The position numbers and the translations under genes were made by a program. Of a DNA stretch of 64,000 nt, positions 48,789 through 59,418 are shown in pieces; position 1 is the first letter of the stretch, and the number at the start of each line of letters is the position of its first letter. Source of the DNA: Stratiolaelaps scimitus. Its lineage: Eukaryota; Arthropoda; Arachnida; Mesostigmata; Laelapidae. The notes under the pieces are model-generated. The model was given only the letters and a program-made list of their open reading frames with translations. It had not been told where the DNA came from and did not search any database. Location: assembly GCA_019614645.1 (NCBI GenBank), contig JABWDB010000002.1, positions 27,517,501-27,581,500 on the forward strand. Reading direction: 5' to 3'.

Positions 48789-50829
48789 CTTGCTTGTGTT
48801 TATAATAAGTTCGAAAGAGGAGAAAGGGCTGTTATACAGCGATTGTATCCTGGATCGGACGCATGAGCTTACAAACACACACACACACACACACTTATAA
48901 TAAAGTGCTTATTACTTCAATATAAACACAGCAGCGATAAAACACATCACACGCGCAGCTTAGCACAGCAACCGATTCCAAGCAAAACGCTACCGATCGC
49001 CATCGCTAACGCAATTGACCGTTGGCGGCGACCTGGTAACGCTAACGGCACGCTGCAAAACGATTGCACATATTGAGTTGCGAGATCGATTTTAACTTCA
49101 ACGAAAAGTAGACATGCTTAACACTTCAATACAGGGCTGGCGGTGTTTTTTATGCTTGACTGCTTCAGCAGGCGCCCTCGAATAGTATGAAGCAACACTA
49201 GTGGAAGTAAACTGGTATCGCTATACATAGTTTGACAAAATACACAAAATTGTTAGGGGTAGTGATGACTATGTTTAACATGTAAAATTACTGATAACGT
49301 TGATTATTCGACGTATTATTCGACGTATTCTACTGTCTCTACAATGAGAGAGAAAACGTGTCGATGTATTTACCCCTATATATGCGTGGATATAATATGT
49401 TGTCAATTGTAACTTCGTCTGTTGCAGTGTGATATTTCACAACTTTTACCTATTTTTTTACGAGAACTCAAGCAAGTTGCAGTTCCGTCAATAAACCGCA
49501 GTTTATATTGTATTGTATCGCAAAAGTTGAAGCCACGATTCGTATGGTTGTCCATGTTTCAATTTTTGATACAACCAAATGGGTGACAATTGTTTAACTA
49601 TTTTTTTTTTGCATCTAACTCATTCGAGTTTGTCAGTAGTGTAAGAGTGAGTTGGGATGATGGGATCGGCTTTGAAAGGTTGCTCCACTTAACAGCACCC
49701 GCTGAACATTAGACAGTATAAATACCCTTTCCCATATGGACTGCAAAACGCACTGATCATTAAGTTACATAAAAATGATCATTCGGCTGCTTGGGCTCAT
49801 GCTTCGTATAGTCCCATGGCGTTACCATGGTTTGAATTTTGAGATAATGGCCGTTACTATTATAATATTTGTTCAGGAACACTAAACAGGGACTTGGCTG
49901 ATAATGGCAGCCAGTTGATAATCTTACCCCAGATAAGACGGATGATCCACCGGCTGTGTAGCCGTATAATCATGATCACTATCAGAACTTCTCTTCCCTC
50001 GTAATCTTCATCTCCACATCGTCCTATATCTCGATCATAGCACCATTCTATGACCTTGGCTTATTGTCCGCTGATCTGATGGCCCATCTGTGCGATAGAG
50101 GGCAGCTTTGAGGTTCGTATCACCAGAGGGATCCAACAGGACAGATCGGATCAAATCGGATAGAATCGAGAGATGGATAAACGAGGCCAGTGGCGATGGT
50201 CTGCAACGAAGCACAACTCTAAACCTGCGTGTATATTTATTTATTTACTTAACATCATCATTTTATTTATCAGACAGACACATCTTGGTTCTTTGTGTGT
50301 CATGTACTATTATATTTATTGACCGGCTACTGTCGGTGGTATGACAGATCTATCGATCAACCGATCGATCAGAATAAGTAAATGATAACCTAATTGACGA
50401 CAAGTATCTCAGCACACTTGTATCTTCTGTATTTAGACAGATGCTATTATATATAAATAATACAATAATTAACTAATTAATAAGACATAACCAGAGAATC
50501 GACTCATTTGTAGATGATACCAGGTCATTGTACAGCACGCGACTGATATAGTGATACTCAGCTGATTTGGCCATAAGCCAGAATGCCATGTGTGGTAGCT
50601 GCCTCTGATTGGCGAAATTTGCCATAATCAGTCAACTTCATATGATCCTAATGATACGATTTGATGATAGCTGATGACGGGCGGTGGTGCGATATATCGA
50701 AGCAGTCTACGATGAATAGTCCCACTTAAGAAAATAATAACTCTGCGTGAGAGAACTTAAGCATTATAAAACTGCAGTTCCGTTAGTAAACCAATAAAAC
50801 CTCTATCTCTACCTTGCTATTGACACACA

Positions 50830-50830
<1 letters not shown>

Positions 50831-50862
<32 letters not shown>

Positions 50863-50870
50863 TATATATA
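50831..50870. repeat. TA microsatellite
   Basis: A TA run of about 30 bases interrupted once by G and then continued for ten bases. Confidence 0.9.
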
Positions 50871-51494
50871 AAGCTGTCGATTTCCATTCTAAGGCCTACC
50901 GCGTAAGCTTGTAGTTTTTCCTTGACTACAACAGGAGTTAGACTATCTCCTACTATTTCTTATATTCGAATAATTGGCTTATATCCGAAATGGAACACTT
51001 CGGCTTCTTCGTTGAGGCACTCGTCTGTTCATTTAGCCCTTTGAGCTCAAAGGACTCAACTTTCCGCCTTCTCAGAGAGATTCGGCATCTTCCGGAGGTC
51101 ATTAACTAAGCGAAATGTACTAGTGGTTATTGCAAAGTAGAGCAAAATATGATAATTTATGGTAAACCTAGAGCAAAACGCGCGCGCTATTTTTCTGTTC
51201 AAATAAATGATGCCTCACCCCCCTCTCCCTCGCACCTCATCGTCACCCCGCGCAGATGGAGCAGAAAAATAGAACACAACGAAGATAGATAGTGTAGTAA
51301 AATATAATGTAGAATAATATATTGCTATTCGTGTAATTGGACCTTCCCTCCTGTCTGTGGTTGTTGGCCAGTGAAGGTCGTACGGTAGCGGCTTGGTTTG
51401 AGCTTGGAGCGAATGCATACAGGGGCGGATGCAGGCACGCGTGAATACTGAATAGACAAAATGATGAGTAGCCGACAAACAGACGAATAAACAG

Positions 51495-51686
51495 TTAGAC
51501 ATAGATAGATAAGCAGGCCAGCAGACAGACAGAAAGCGAGGCACAAAGTTGTCCGTCACGGATTAGCACCACCTTATCCACGGGAGCTAAACGGTAAACT
51601 TTGCGGTAAGAATCGACAACTTGCCGCACGATACTACGATATACGGTGGGGCTGTATCGTAGCGGATCTTCGCCTCTTTGTTCCAA
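51495..51686 (-). CDS. Candidate exon, unrecognised
   Basis: The frame encodes DPLRYSPTVYRSIVRQ, then VDSYRKVYRLAPVDK and onward. This looks like a folded protein segment up to about 51552, where AAG|GTGGTG could be a donor like that of SUGCT exon 1. A stop sits just before 51686, so an acceptor near there would be needed (CAAAG|AGG). I could not place it in a family. Confidence 0.17.
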   Translation of the reverse strand: MEQRGEDPLRYSPTVYRSIVRQVVDSYRKVYRLAPVDKVVLIRDGQLCASLSVCLLACLSIYV

Positions 51687-53070
51687 TTAAATCACTCACA
51701 TTGTTTGTGCAGCAAAAGCCACAACACACAGAACATCTACATAATCAGCCCGTGTCCAGCTGGCCTCATGGATCAGAAAGAGCAACGGTCCATAAATTGG
51801 ATAGATTTTTGCGTTTGGTTCTCTCGTCGCTTAAAAATTTAAATGACTGCAGCCGAGTGAGGAATATTCAACAATAAGAAGATGAAGAGGCAAATGAAGT
51901 AGACGAAGAATAATTATCTGTCTGTATCTATTAATTATATATACGTATTTATAACTAGTGAAGAGGAGTAATGCGCAGAACTATTCATCGTTGATTTACA
52001 CGTTTGACGTCAGCAACTAAGCTGGCAGGGAGATGACCTGATTAAATGAAGGGATAATAAAGTGTACGTTTGAATTACTTTATCAGCTGGACCCTAAATT
52101 CTATTTAAAACACTATATTTAATTACTCACCGTACTGCCCCCTAACCTCTGCACAGTACAGGTATGGTAACCAATATTTGATGCTGCTATAGTATCTCAC
52201 CCAGCATCAACTGCAAATGATGCACATCGTAAAATTCAGTTCTTGCTCTATGTTGTCGACACATTAATCAGTTATAGTCCTGCTGATAATTTTCGTCGTT
52301 CAACATAATATGAACTGAGCTATAGTACACATGTTTCACGGCTTAAGAACCTATAACGCAATGTCTGGACGAGGTTTGCCCCGAAACATAAACCTCTACA
52401 TTTGAATAGCGCCGTCCACTGTCACGACGAAAGTCAGAGGCTGTTTGTTTTCCTCGTGTCCCTCCCATCAGGTAGACCACCTACTACTACTACTGCTACT
52501 GTGAAACGCCGCTCATCCGATTAGCATCAGCAAGCGCCTTAGTGCTTGCTTGCGTCCGTTGCAGGCGGGTCAGGCAGGTGAGGTAATCAAGATAGATTGT
52601 GTTTACGCAACATTTAATTTATATTAATGAAGCAAATACCCAACGACATGTATGTCTCCGTTAAGGAGCTTTCAACCAGGCAACGCAAATATCCGAACGA
52701 GGAGAGAAGCTTACACTGGGGAACCGATATAGGATGACATTGAGGCTACAATGCAGCTAATAGACGACAATGTTCCAAGTGATAACATCAATGAGAACGA
52801 ACCGACGTAAAGGCTATCCTCATGGGGTGACGTTATTGCAGGCGTTTACCATCGTCATTACGAAAGGCAGCTCGTTTATTAACTATTATACCAGAGTTTA
52901 CAGTTGGGATTTGGTAGTATTGGATATTGTCATCGCATAGCAATAGCTATACACTAAGGCGAGTTAAGATGATAAGTCACGTCTAATTTGTTTCGTTGTA
53001 TATCCATTTTATTAATTTCAACCACAATTAAATTACAATTATTATTAACTAGACACGTTTACTCTATTGT

Positions 53071-53076
53071 TTTATT
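53071..53076 (-). terminator. Poly(A) signal AATAAA of the SUGCT-like gene
   Basis: A canonical AATAAA on the minus strand lies 55 bases past the TAA stop at 53131. It implies a 3' UTR of roughly 75-90 bases. No better signal lies nearer the stop. Confidence 0.7.
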
Positions 53077-53130
53077 TGGACAATTGAGAAACGTCCTTGA
53101 CTTTAGAACATCGCTGGTCAGATGGACATC

Positions 53131-55446
53131 TTACGATGTCTTTGGCTCGACTACTACCTTGTCTGCGATAAGGTCGTCCAGTTCTTCTTTGCTATAGAAC
53201 TCGGATAGGACCTCGCGCGTGTGTTCACCTAGATGAGGCGGGGCTTTTCGCACCTGATTGATTGAGTCGCTATAGCGAACAGCCGGTCCAACGACTTTCA
53301 CCTCATCTCCGCATGGATGCTTCGTAGTGACTATCATACGCTCCGCAACCGTCTCATCCTCGAATACGTCCTTTATAGAGTTTATCGGCCCATACGGAAT
53401 CCCACAACCTTCAAAGATCTCTAACCATTCAGCATTGGTTTTCTCAGAAAAACGGTCTTGAATAATTGAATCGAGCTCCCTGAAAATGTCCACGAAATGG
53501 ATATCGAGCAGATAAATCGTAATTGAAGTATGTTACTCATTGAGAAAATATTCTCGACGTTTATTGGAAGGCAGATGGTTTCACGCTAAATAAATTGCCC
53601 ATTCCACACATTCAGTGTTAACGACAAAAATAAATATGACACATGTGACTTGATGCTGGTAACATTTCAATAATAGCGAAATGTGCAGTATGCCACTTAT
53701 TTCAGTTTGATCAAAGCCATAACATGACCTAAGTTCGCTCCATTTTCGAGAATACATTCATGTGATTATTCAAGCACTCCAAAAGTATAATAATACTATA
53801 CTTAATCTTACCTGCGATTCGCCACTCGGACGGTGTTGCTCACGAAGCGCTCATCATTAATGAGACGATCCAGTTCGAGTCGATGGCAAAGAATTTGGAA
53901 TTGCTTCTCACTACCTCCGCCTACAGTTATGTAGCCATCCTTTGTGTGGTACGCCTTGTACGGTACTATGCTAGCATGCGATGTACCCCATCGTTTACCA
54001 TCAATGCCGGCGTTGAGATAGTTCGAACCGATGTTAACTAATAATGATACCTGCATTGGAGTGCATATGTTTTCAGTGTACAATATATTGTTCAGACAAA
54101 TGTACTAGAGAACGCCAAATGCTAACATATAGTTGGAATATTGAGTGTTCGCTTCGTTTTGATGGTCGACACGGTCTTTTCGAAATAACATGAAAGTAAA
54201 ATAACGAACAGATTTACCATAAAGTGCGTAAGAAACCAGCAACAACAACAACAAATACAAATATTAACCGTGAGAGAAAGTATTGATTGAAAATGAAATT
54301 GATTAAATTGACAGTTTGCAGAAACTGCATTTCCGCGTAACTCGTACCATAGTGGTGTATCATAGTGATGACGTACCTGGCTGGCAAGGAGATCACATTC
54401 GATTTTCTGTCCACGGCCTGTTTTCATGCGTTGTAGCAACGCTGTAAGGATTGCACTTTTGGCATATAGTCCAGTTGCGAGATCGGTCATTGCGACGCCT
54501 ACCTTGCAAGGCTCGCCATCAACTGGACCTGTGATATGAATGAGTCCCCCCATCGAAGCTGCAATTACATCGTAACCAGCTCTATCCCTGTATTTTCCAT
54601 CGCTGCCATAGCCGGTCAGTGATAGATATATTAATTTTGGATTGATCTCACTCAATGCCTCGTAACCGATTCCATAATGGTCGAGTTTGCCAGGCATATA
54701 GTTTTCGATGAGCACATCGGACGAGCTAGCTAGTTTCCTGATAACATCTTTACCCTTATCGCTTCTGAAATCGATGGTGACACTCTTTTTGTTTCTATTA
54801 GCACTAAGAAAGTAACAGCTAACTCCGTGTGCGAATGGCGGCCCCCAGTTCCGTGTCTCATCACCGATGCCCGGTCTCTCCACCTTTAGAACAAACGGAT
54901 ACATCAGATCTACATTAATTAGCTCTAACTGAAAATTGTTTTCCTGATTTTAAACCGTTTTACATCGAACTCTTCGCTAAGAGTCAGGTAAAGCGTAATA
55001 CTAGGATGATAGAGCAGATAATATTCAGTCGTCATGATGTCTATATACCCTGTCCAGCAGTACTTGAAATAACCGAAAAGGATCGCTCTTTGACTCGATT
55101 TATAACACGGCAATTATTTTTGTGTTATCCTTATTTCATCGCACCTGATACGCTTGGAATACTTTGTGCCTTTGGCGCCCAGATTTGAATCTTGGCCAAA
55201 TTTTCATTACAAACGATATATATATATGTAATGTGCGTATATGTATGTGTGCCTAAGACCCTTGCCCACCTTGATCACCTCCGCGCCGAGATCGCCGAGT
55301 AACATCGCGCAGAATGGTCCAGCCAAAATACGACTCATATCCAACACTCGCACGCCATCTAGCGGACTTACTGGTGAGCACAGACTGCGGACAAGTTGTG
55401 GGCCAGCTGTCACGCACTGTACAATGTATCTACCACTTCTAAACAT
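53131..55446 (-). CDS. SUGCT: Succinyl-CoA:glutarate CoA-transferase-like protein, mitochondrial, 4 exons
   Basis: Family III (CaiB/BaiF) CoA-transferase. Known animal members move CoA from succinyl-CoA to glutarate or related dicarboxylates in mitochondria. Exons on the minus strand are 55446-55270, 54883-54377, 54050-53812 and 53479-53131. Introns are 386, 326 and 332 bp, all GT-AG (donors AAG|GTGGGC, CAG|GTACGT, CAG|GTAAGA). The spliced frame gives 423 residues; human SUGCT is about 445. The N-terminus ([10 protein letters not shown]...) is basic and has no acidic residue before about residue 30, as in a mitochondrial presequence. Seen motifs: SRILAGPF and [10 protein letters not shown] in exon 1, VERPG at the exon 1/2 join, ENYMPG near 119, and [14 protein letters not shown], whose Asp at about 193 fits the family's catalytic aspartate. 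Exon 3 holds [13 protein letters not shown] and exon 4 GIPYGPIN and GPAVRYS. The start is an ATG with A at -3 and an in-frame TAG four codons upstream. No break is seen. Frames running past the exon 1 and 2 donors are intron read-through. Confidence 0.93.
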
Positions 55447-55530
55447 CTTTGTGTGCTAGTCTGTTGAAACCTTTGTGAACACGAACACACTAACTAGAAA
55501 CGCTGTTGTTAACGTTGCTTCTCAGTGAAC
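55447..55530 (-). promoter_or_regulatory. Probable 5' leader and start region of the SUGCT-like gene
   Basis: The region just upstream of the ATG has no TATA box at a useful distance. An arthropod-type initiator (TCACT, with its A at 55526) lies 80 bases before the ATG. The same bases read TCAGT on the plus strand, so one motif could serve both directions. No matching DPE at +28 was found on either strand. This placement is inferred from motifs only. Confidence 0.3.
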
Positions 55531-55901
55531 AATTAACACATTTCACTGTAGTGGTACCGTCTCTTGTCTTTCAAGTAGACAACCAGGTGGTTCACATAGG
55601 AGAAGATGTTAACTGTGCGATGGTCGGCCAAGCGTTTGTCCCACAATCGTCCACAGGACAGGGAGGAAATCCCTACCGAAATGTCCTGACGACGACACCT
55701 TCTATCCAAACAAAATCTCTCCAGATGAGTTGTAAAGATACGAACGATACTACCGGCACCAACTCTCGCTGCTTGCCCTGTGATTTCTGCCTATCAAACA
55801 CTGGCCGGCTTATTGGCGCTCCGGGCGACGCTGCGTTACGCCACGCGACGCTTTTGGGGGCAAATTCGCCTGGCAGTGGCGGTAATGGTATTGGTGATTA
55901 G
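55506..55901 (+). other. Unrecognised open frame divergent from the SUGCT-like gene
   Basis: An open frame of 131 codons begins with TTG; its first ATG is about codon 39. It starts only some 60 bases from the SUGCT start, on the opposite strand. The product would be Thr/Ser/Gly rich with a small Cys cluster (CLPCDFC) and has no domain I recognise. An acceptor-like stretch (CTTTCAAG) lies at about 55568-55577. It could be part of a divergent transcript, but chance is the likelier reading. Confidence 0.15.
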
Positions 55902-57678
55902 TATTACCTACCACCGAGCGTTCACTCACTGACTCCATCGTTTGTTGCTGCTGATTCTACTTCGTCAAAGTAACGCGTAATTCCCTTGGACAAAACTGAG
56001 ATGGAGCTTGATTCGGGGGCAGAACAGAGCGCAACTTCATAGGGGACACTTGTTTTGAACCAATTTTAAAACAATCTTTCCTTTCAAGGATACTTAGCCG
56101 TTCCTGTTGGTTAACACACATTAAAACAAAGGGGATGATTAAAAATCTGAGCTCTATCAGACCGTTAAGTGCATGATCCTATTGAGGTGTTAATGGCCCC
56201 TGTTTGGCTGTTGAGCCACACCTCCTATGTCACCTACGATAGTGATAGCCACTCATTCATTTAATAATTGATAACAATTGGCTCTGCGAGAACAATTGGT
56301 TTGGCAGCATTCATCATAAAATGTTCCCGTGAGGTGCTGGAAAACCACGTGGGCCACACACACACTCTGCCATGTAGCAGTAATCCAAGTATTCCGCCAT
56401 ATATATATATTTATATACGAACCTGTCCTATAATAAATGACTAGCTATTAACAAGCCCGATTTAAGCCACCTTAGATGCAATTTTTTTATATAATTATTT
56501 GGTCCGTTACATTTCGGCCACGCAGCCTACCAGTTGCGACGTCGCAGCTCTGCACATCGAGCCCCTTTGTTTACCTACGGTCTCTGCGATTGTACCATTG
56601 CACTCTCGTGCTATCTCTTCGAAACAAAAGTGCATATATATATATATATATACGTCTTAATATTATAAAATCGAGTAATTTTATGTGTATCTCTGTGTTC
56701 CGGACTTAGAAATTGAAATATAATCCGCTTATTAATTAGTTCAAGGGTATGTATATAGAGTTGGGAACAAATGCAACTTCCTAATGAAAGAAATCTGCTA
56801 GATACAGCCAAGACAGGAAGTAGAAGGGTGCTAAGATAGTCTCATTAGGCGACCGTGTTGTCGGCTTGGACTCAGGATGTTCAACAACTCCATCAAACAA
56901 AATAGTTAAATTTGCTTGCAACATGTTGCCATAACCGATAAAATGCGCTGAGGCTTCTAACTTCCTCTAGTCTAAATTGAATTTTCTCTTTCACGGATCT
57001 GTATCGAACGTAGCCTCAGATAACTAAATAATTCCATTGAGCTTAATGTTAAACGAGTTCTAATGAGTGATGGTATGCACCGAAAAAGGTCGCCTCCCGG
57101 ATAACGAACGTTGACGCTAGACGCAATGTGTTGACACTGTCAATAATCGAATGTGTAGATAGACCTGTCTGAGTTGTCTGTTTTGATCTGTCCAACCTGT
57201 GATATGTGTACGCAACGATTTTGATAACGACTCAGTAAGTGGGAGATCGTAGAAAATACGGTACACTCGCCTATCAACGATTATGCTACTACTGATGAGA
57301 ATATTGACAGAGAGTGATTTGATCTTCACTTATACTCGTTCATTTTTATGATTGTCTTTTATATATATATATATACTTATTATGATATATTATTTTTCTA
57401 GAATTCTTATTCTTTTTCATATTTGGAGGTTGGTATATGATAATAAATATTCTGAACTTGGCTGTTGAAGGCCACCCGACACCGGCGAATTCGCGAGACG
57501 GAACCGCAAGAATATTTAGCGGCTAACCCGCATGAAAGCCAATGAGTGGTTAGCTGAATTAGTACTACTATAATAGTTGTCGTAGTCATTGTAGTAACAG
57601 GAGCAGCAGCAGCAGATAGGGTGAGCGGTACCTACGAAGCGTAAAAGATGCAGTGTCCCACATCGCCGTTGGACTCAC

Positions 57679-57807
57679 TGACGGCCCCAACAACGCGGGG
57701 CTCCCCATTCTACGAACAAATTGTGAATTACTCATAAGTGTGCGTGATAGATGAGCAAAACTGCTGAAGTAACGCGAGAAGTTCCGAAACAGCATTGTTA
57801 GTTTCAT
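57679..57807 (-). CDS. Candidate first coding exon with presequence-like N-terminus
   Basis: The ATG at 57807 opens 43 codons, MKLTMLFRNFSRYFSSF... to LLGPS. There are seven Arg/Lys and no acidic residue, as in a mitochondrial targeting peptide. The frame reaches GTCA|GTGAGT in phase 0 (GT at 57678-57677). It lies 2.2 kb upstream of the SUGCT-like gene on the same strand, but an in-frame TAG before the SUGCT start argues against a fusion. Not recognised. Confidence 0.18.
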
Positions 57808-59364
57808 TTATAGTCAGTCGCCGGGCAGCAAGGAACAACAGAGTGACGATTTTGCATTTATCCATTTCTTGGTCGAGCAACATCGCCACAGCAAAGCCAA
57901 CGTAAAGAATAGCTGTGATTTCAGGGCTGAATTTGCCCGTTATTTAACTAACGGCGAGACACCGTGTGGTCGATCGCTGATATTATTTGTGTGTTGATCA
58001 ATGTCTCGTTGATATTAATGCATACGCTGTCAAGGATGAGCAGAACAATCACGGAATTGTTCAAGATAATGATCAAATAAACATTATATATGTCGTGATA
58101 TTATATCCATATCAATACACACAACATACGGTGGCAACTTAAGGCCATAGGGTTACAAACACCAATGACGTCATCATATATCGAATGTAAATAGCATGTA
58201 ATGTAAAAAAAATATATATATATGTGCCACGTATGATGATGTTTCGTAGTAGCAGTTGTAGATGCATCGGGCGGCGGTAGCGTCGTCGTTAAGAATCACG
58301 GCTGTGGTTTCGTGTTGTTATCGTTGAACAGCAACAACATCAAGGAAATGTGTTTTTGTTAAAAGTGAAAATCATCAATATTGTTTTGTTGACCTGTATA
58401 TAGGAGCTGTTGAAAACCGGTTGAAATCAGCCTGATCTTGCTGAAAGTGATGTCATTCATATTCTAGATATGAACCAAAATTATGCACTACCTCGTAGAA
58501 GATATCGTAATGATACCTGAAACAATACTTGGCTGGATTTTGTGTGGTATGAAATATGGGAGATGCATTACTCGAGTCTACGTAGTAACAAGTAGATGCT
58601 TGAAATACTTAGCAGGCAAACATTGGCAGTGGGCTGAGTCGTATGTTAATTCGGAGGGTCGATCTTATATGCAACCATTATTACATTCTAGATAATTGCA
58701 TGCCGAACTAACCTGAACTGAGGAACGGTTGCTGTCAACGAGGCAGAACATCTAACTGACAGATGCGAGGATTCGACCGTTAATCATCGTTCGCTACGAG
58801 GGGTCTCGACTATTTCATCGCTGTCTCTCTCTCTCCCCTTCTCTCTCTGTCATCTCCTTCTCGGCCTGTTTCGAAATTAAATTAGAACGTTGAATTTTTT
58901 TCGCCTTTCTTTAACCTTCCTCCAACACAGCCTACCCTACCTTCGCGCGATGACCGTCAAAGCAGATGACAGACATTTTTTTTCTATCTCTGCTAAACGA
59001 GAGATGTTATTAGATTTCGAACGCCTGCGCTCGTCTCTCTGGCCCGCTATCCCATCAACGCTTTTTGCTTCGATGGCGCCCTAAATTCGTTACCAGGTCC
59101 CTCTCTCTATACGATGTATCTTTATCGATTTCATGCCTCGGACCAGTACAAAGTATTTGTAGTTTGCCCCGGGGCATCTTATCGGCTTCATGTTATCACT
59201 TGCTAATTGTTTGCAGCAATTCTTGTTTTTGTTAGCATTATTTTGTTATCAGCTTCGTTTTGGTACAAGCAACGACACACGAAAAAAAAGACGACGAGTC
59301 CTGCCACAACACACGGTCTTATAGAAACGCTTGTGTCGGTCTGTTTATTAGTGTGAATATTTCC

Positions 59365-59383
59365 CCACACACACACATATATG

Positions 59384-59417
<34 letters not shown>

Positions 59418-59418
59418 G
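59365..59418. repeat. Self-complementary CA / TA / TG compound microsatellite
   Basis: A CA run passes into a TA run and then into a TG run, with CC and GG at the outer ends. The whole block of about 54 bases is therefore close to a perfect palindrome. It probably arose from paired strand slippage. Confidence 0.75.

Larger units (their letters stand above)
48900..53040. other. No recognisable gene apart from the 51.5 kb exon candidate
   Basis: Unique AT-rich DNA with a duplicated 12-base motif (ATTATTCGACGT) at about 49302-49327 and the TA tract at 50831. Nothing else could be assigned. Confidence 0.45.

Noticed and set aside
54122..54376. C-terminal extension of the long SUGCT exon 2 open frame
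   Set aside because: It runs past a strong CAG|GTACGT donor into intron 2. The family sequence resumes exactly at the exon 3 acceptor.
55207..55269. Extension of SUGCT exon 1 past the LGAEVIK motif
   Set aside because: It is intron read-through into a TA-rich stretch. The AAG|GTGGGC donor joins in frame to VERPG of exon 2.
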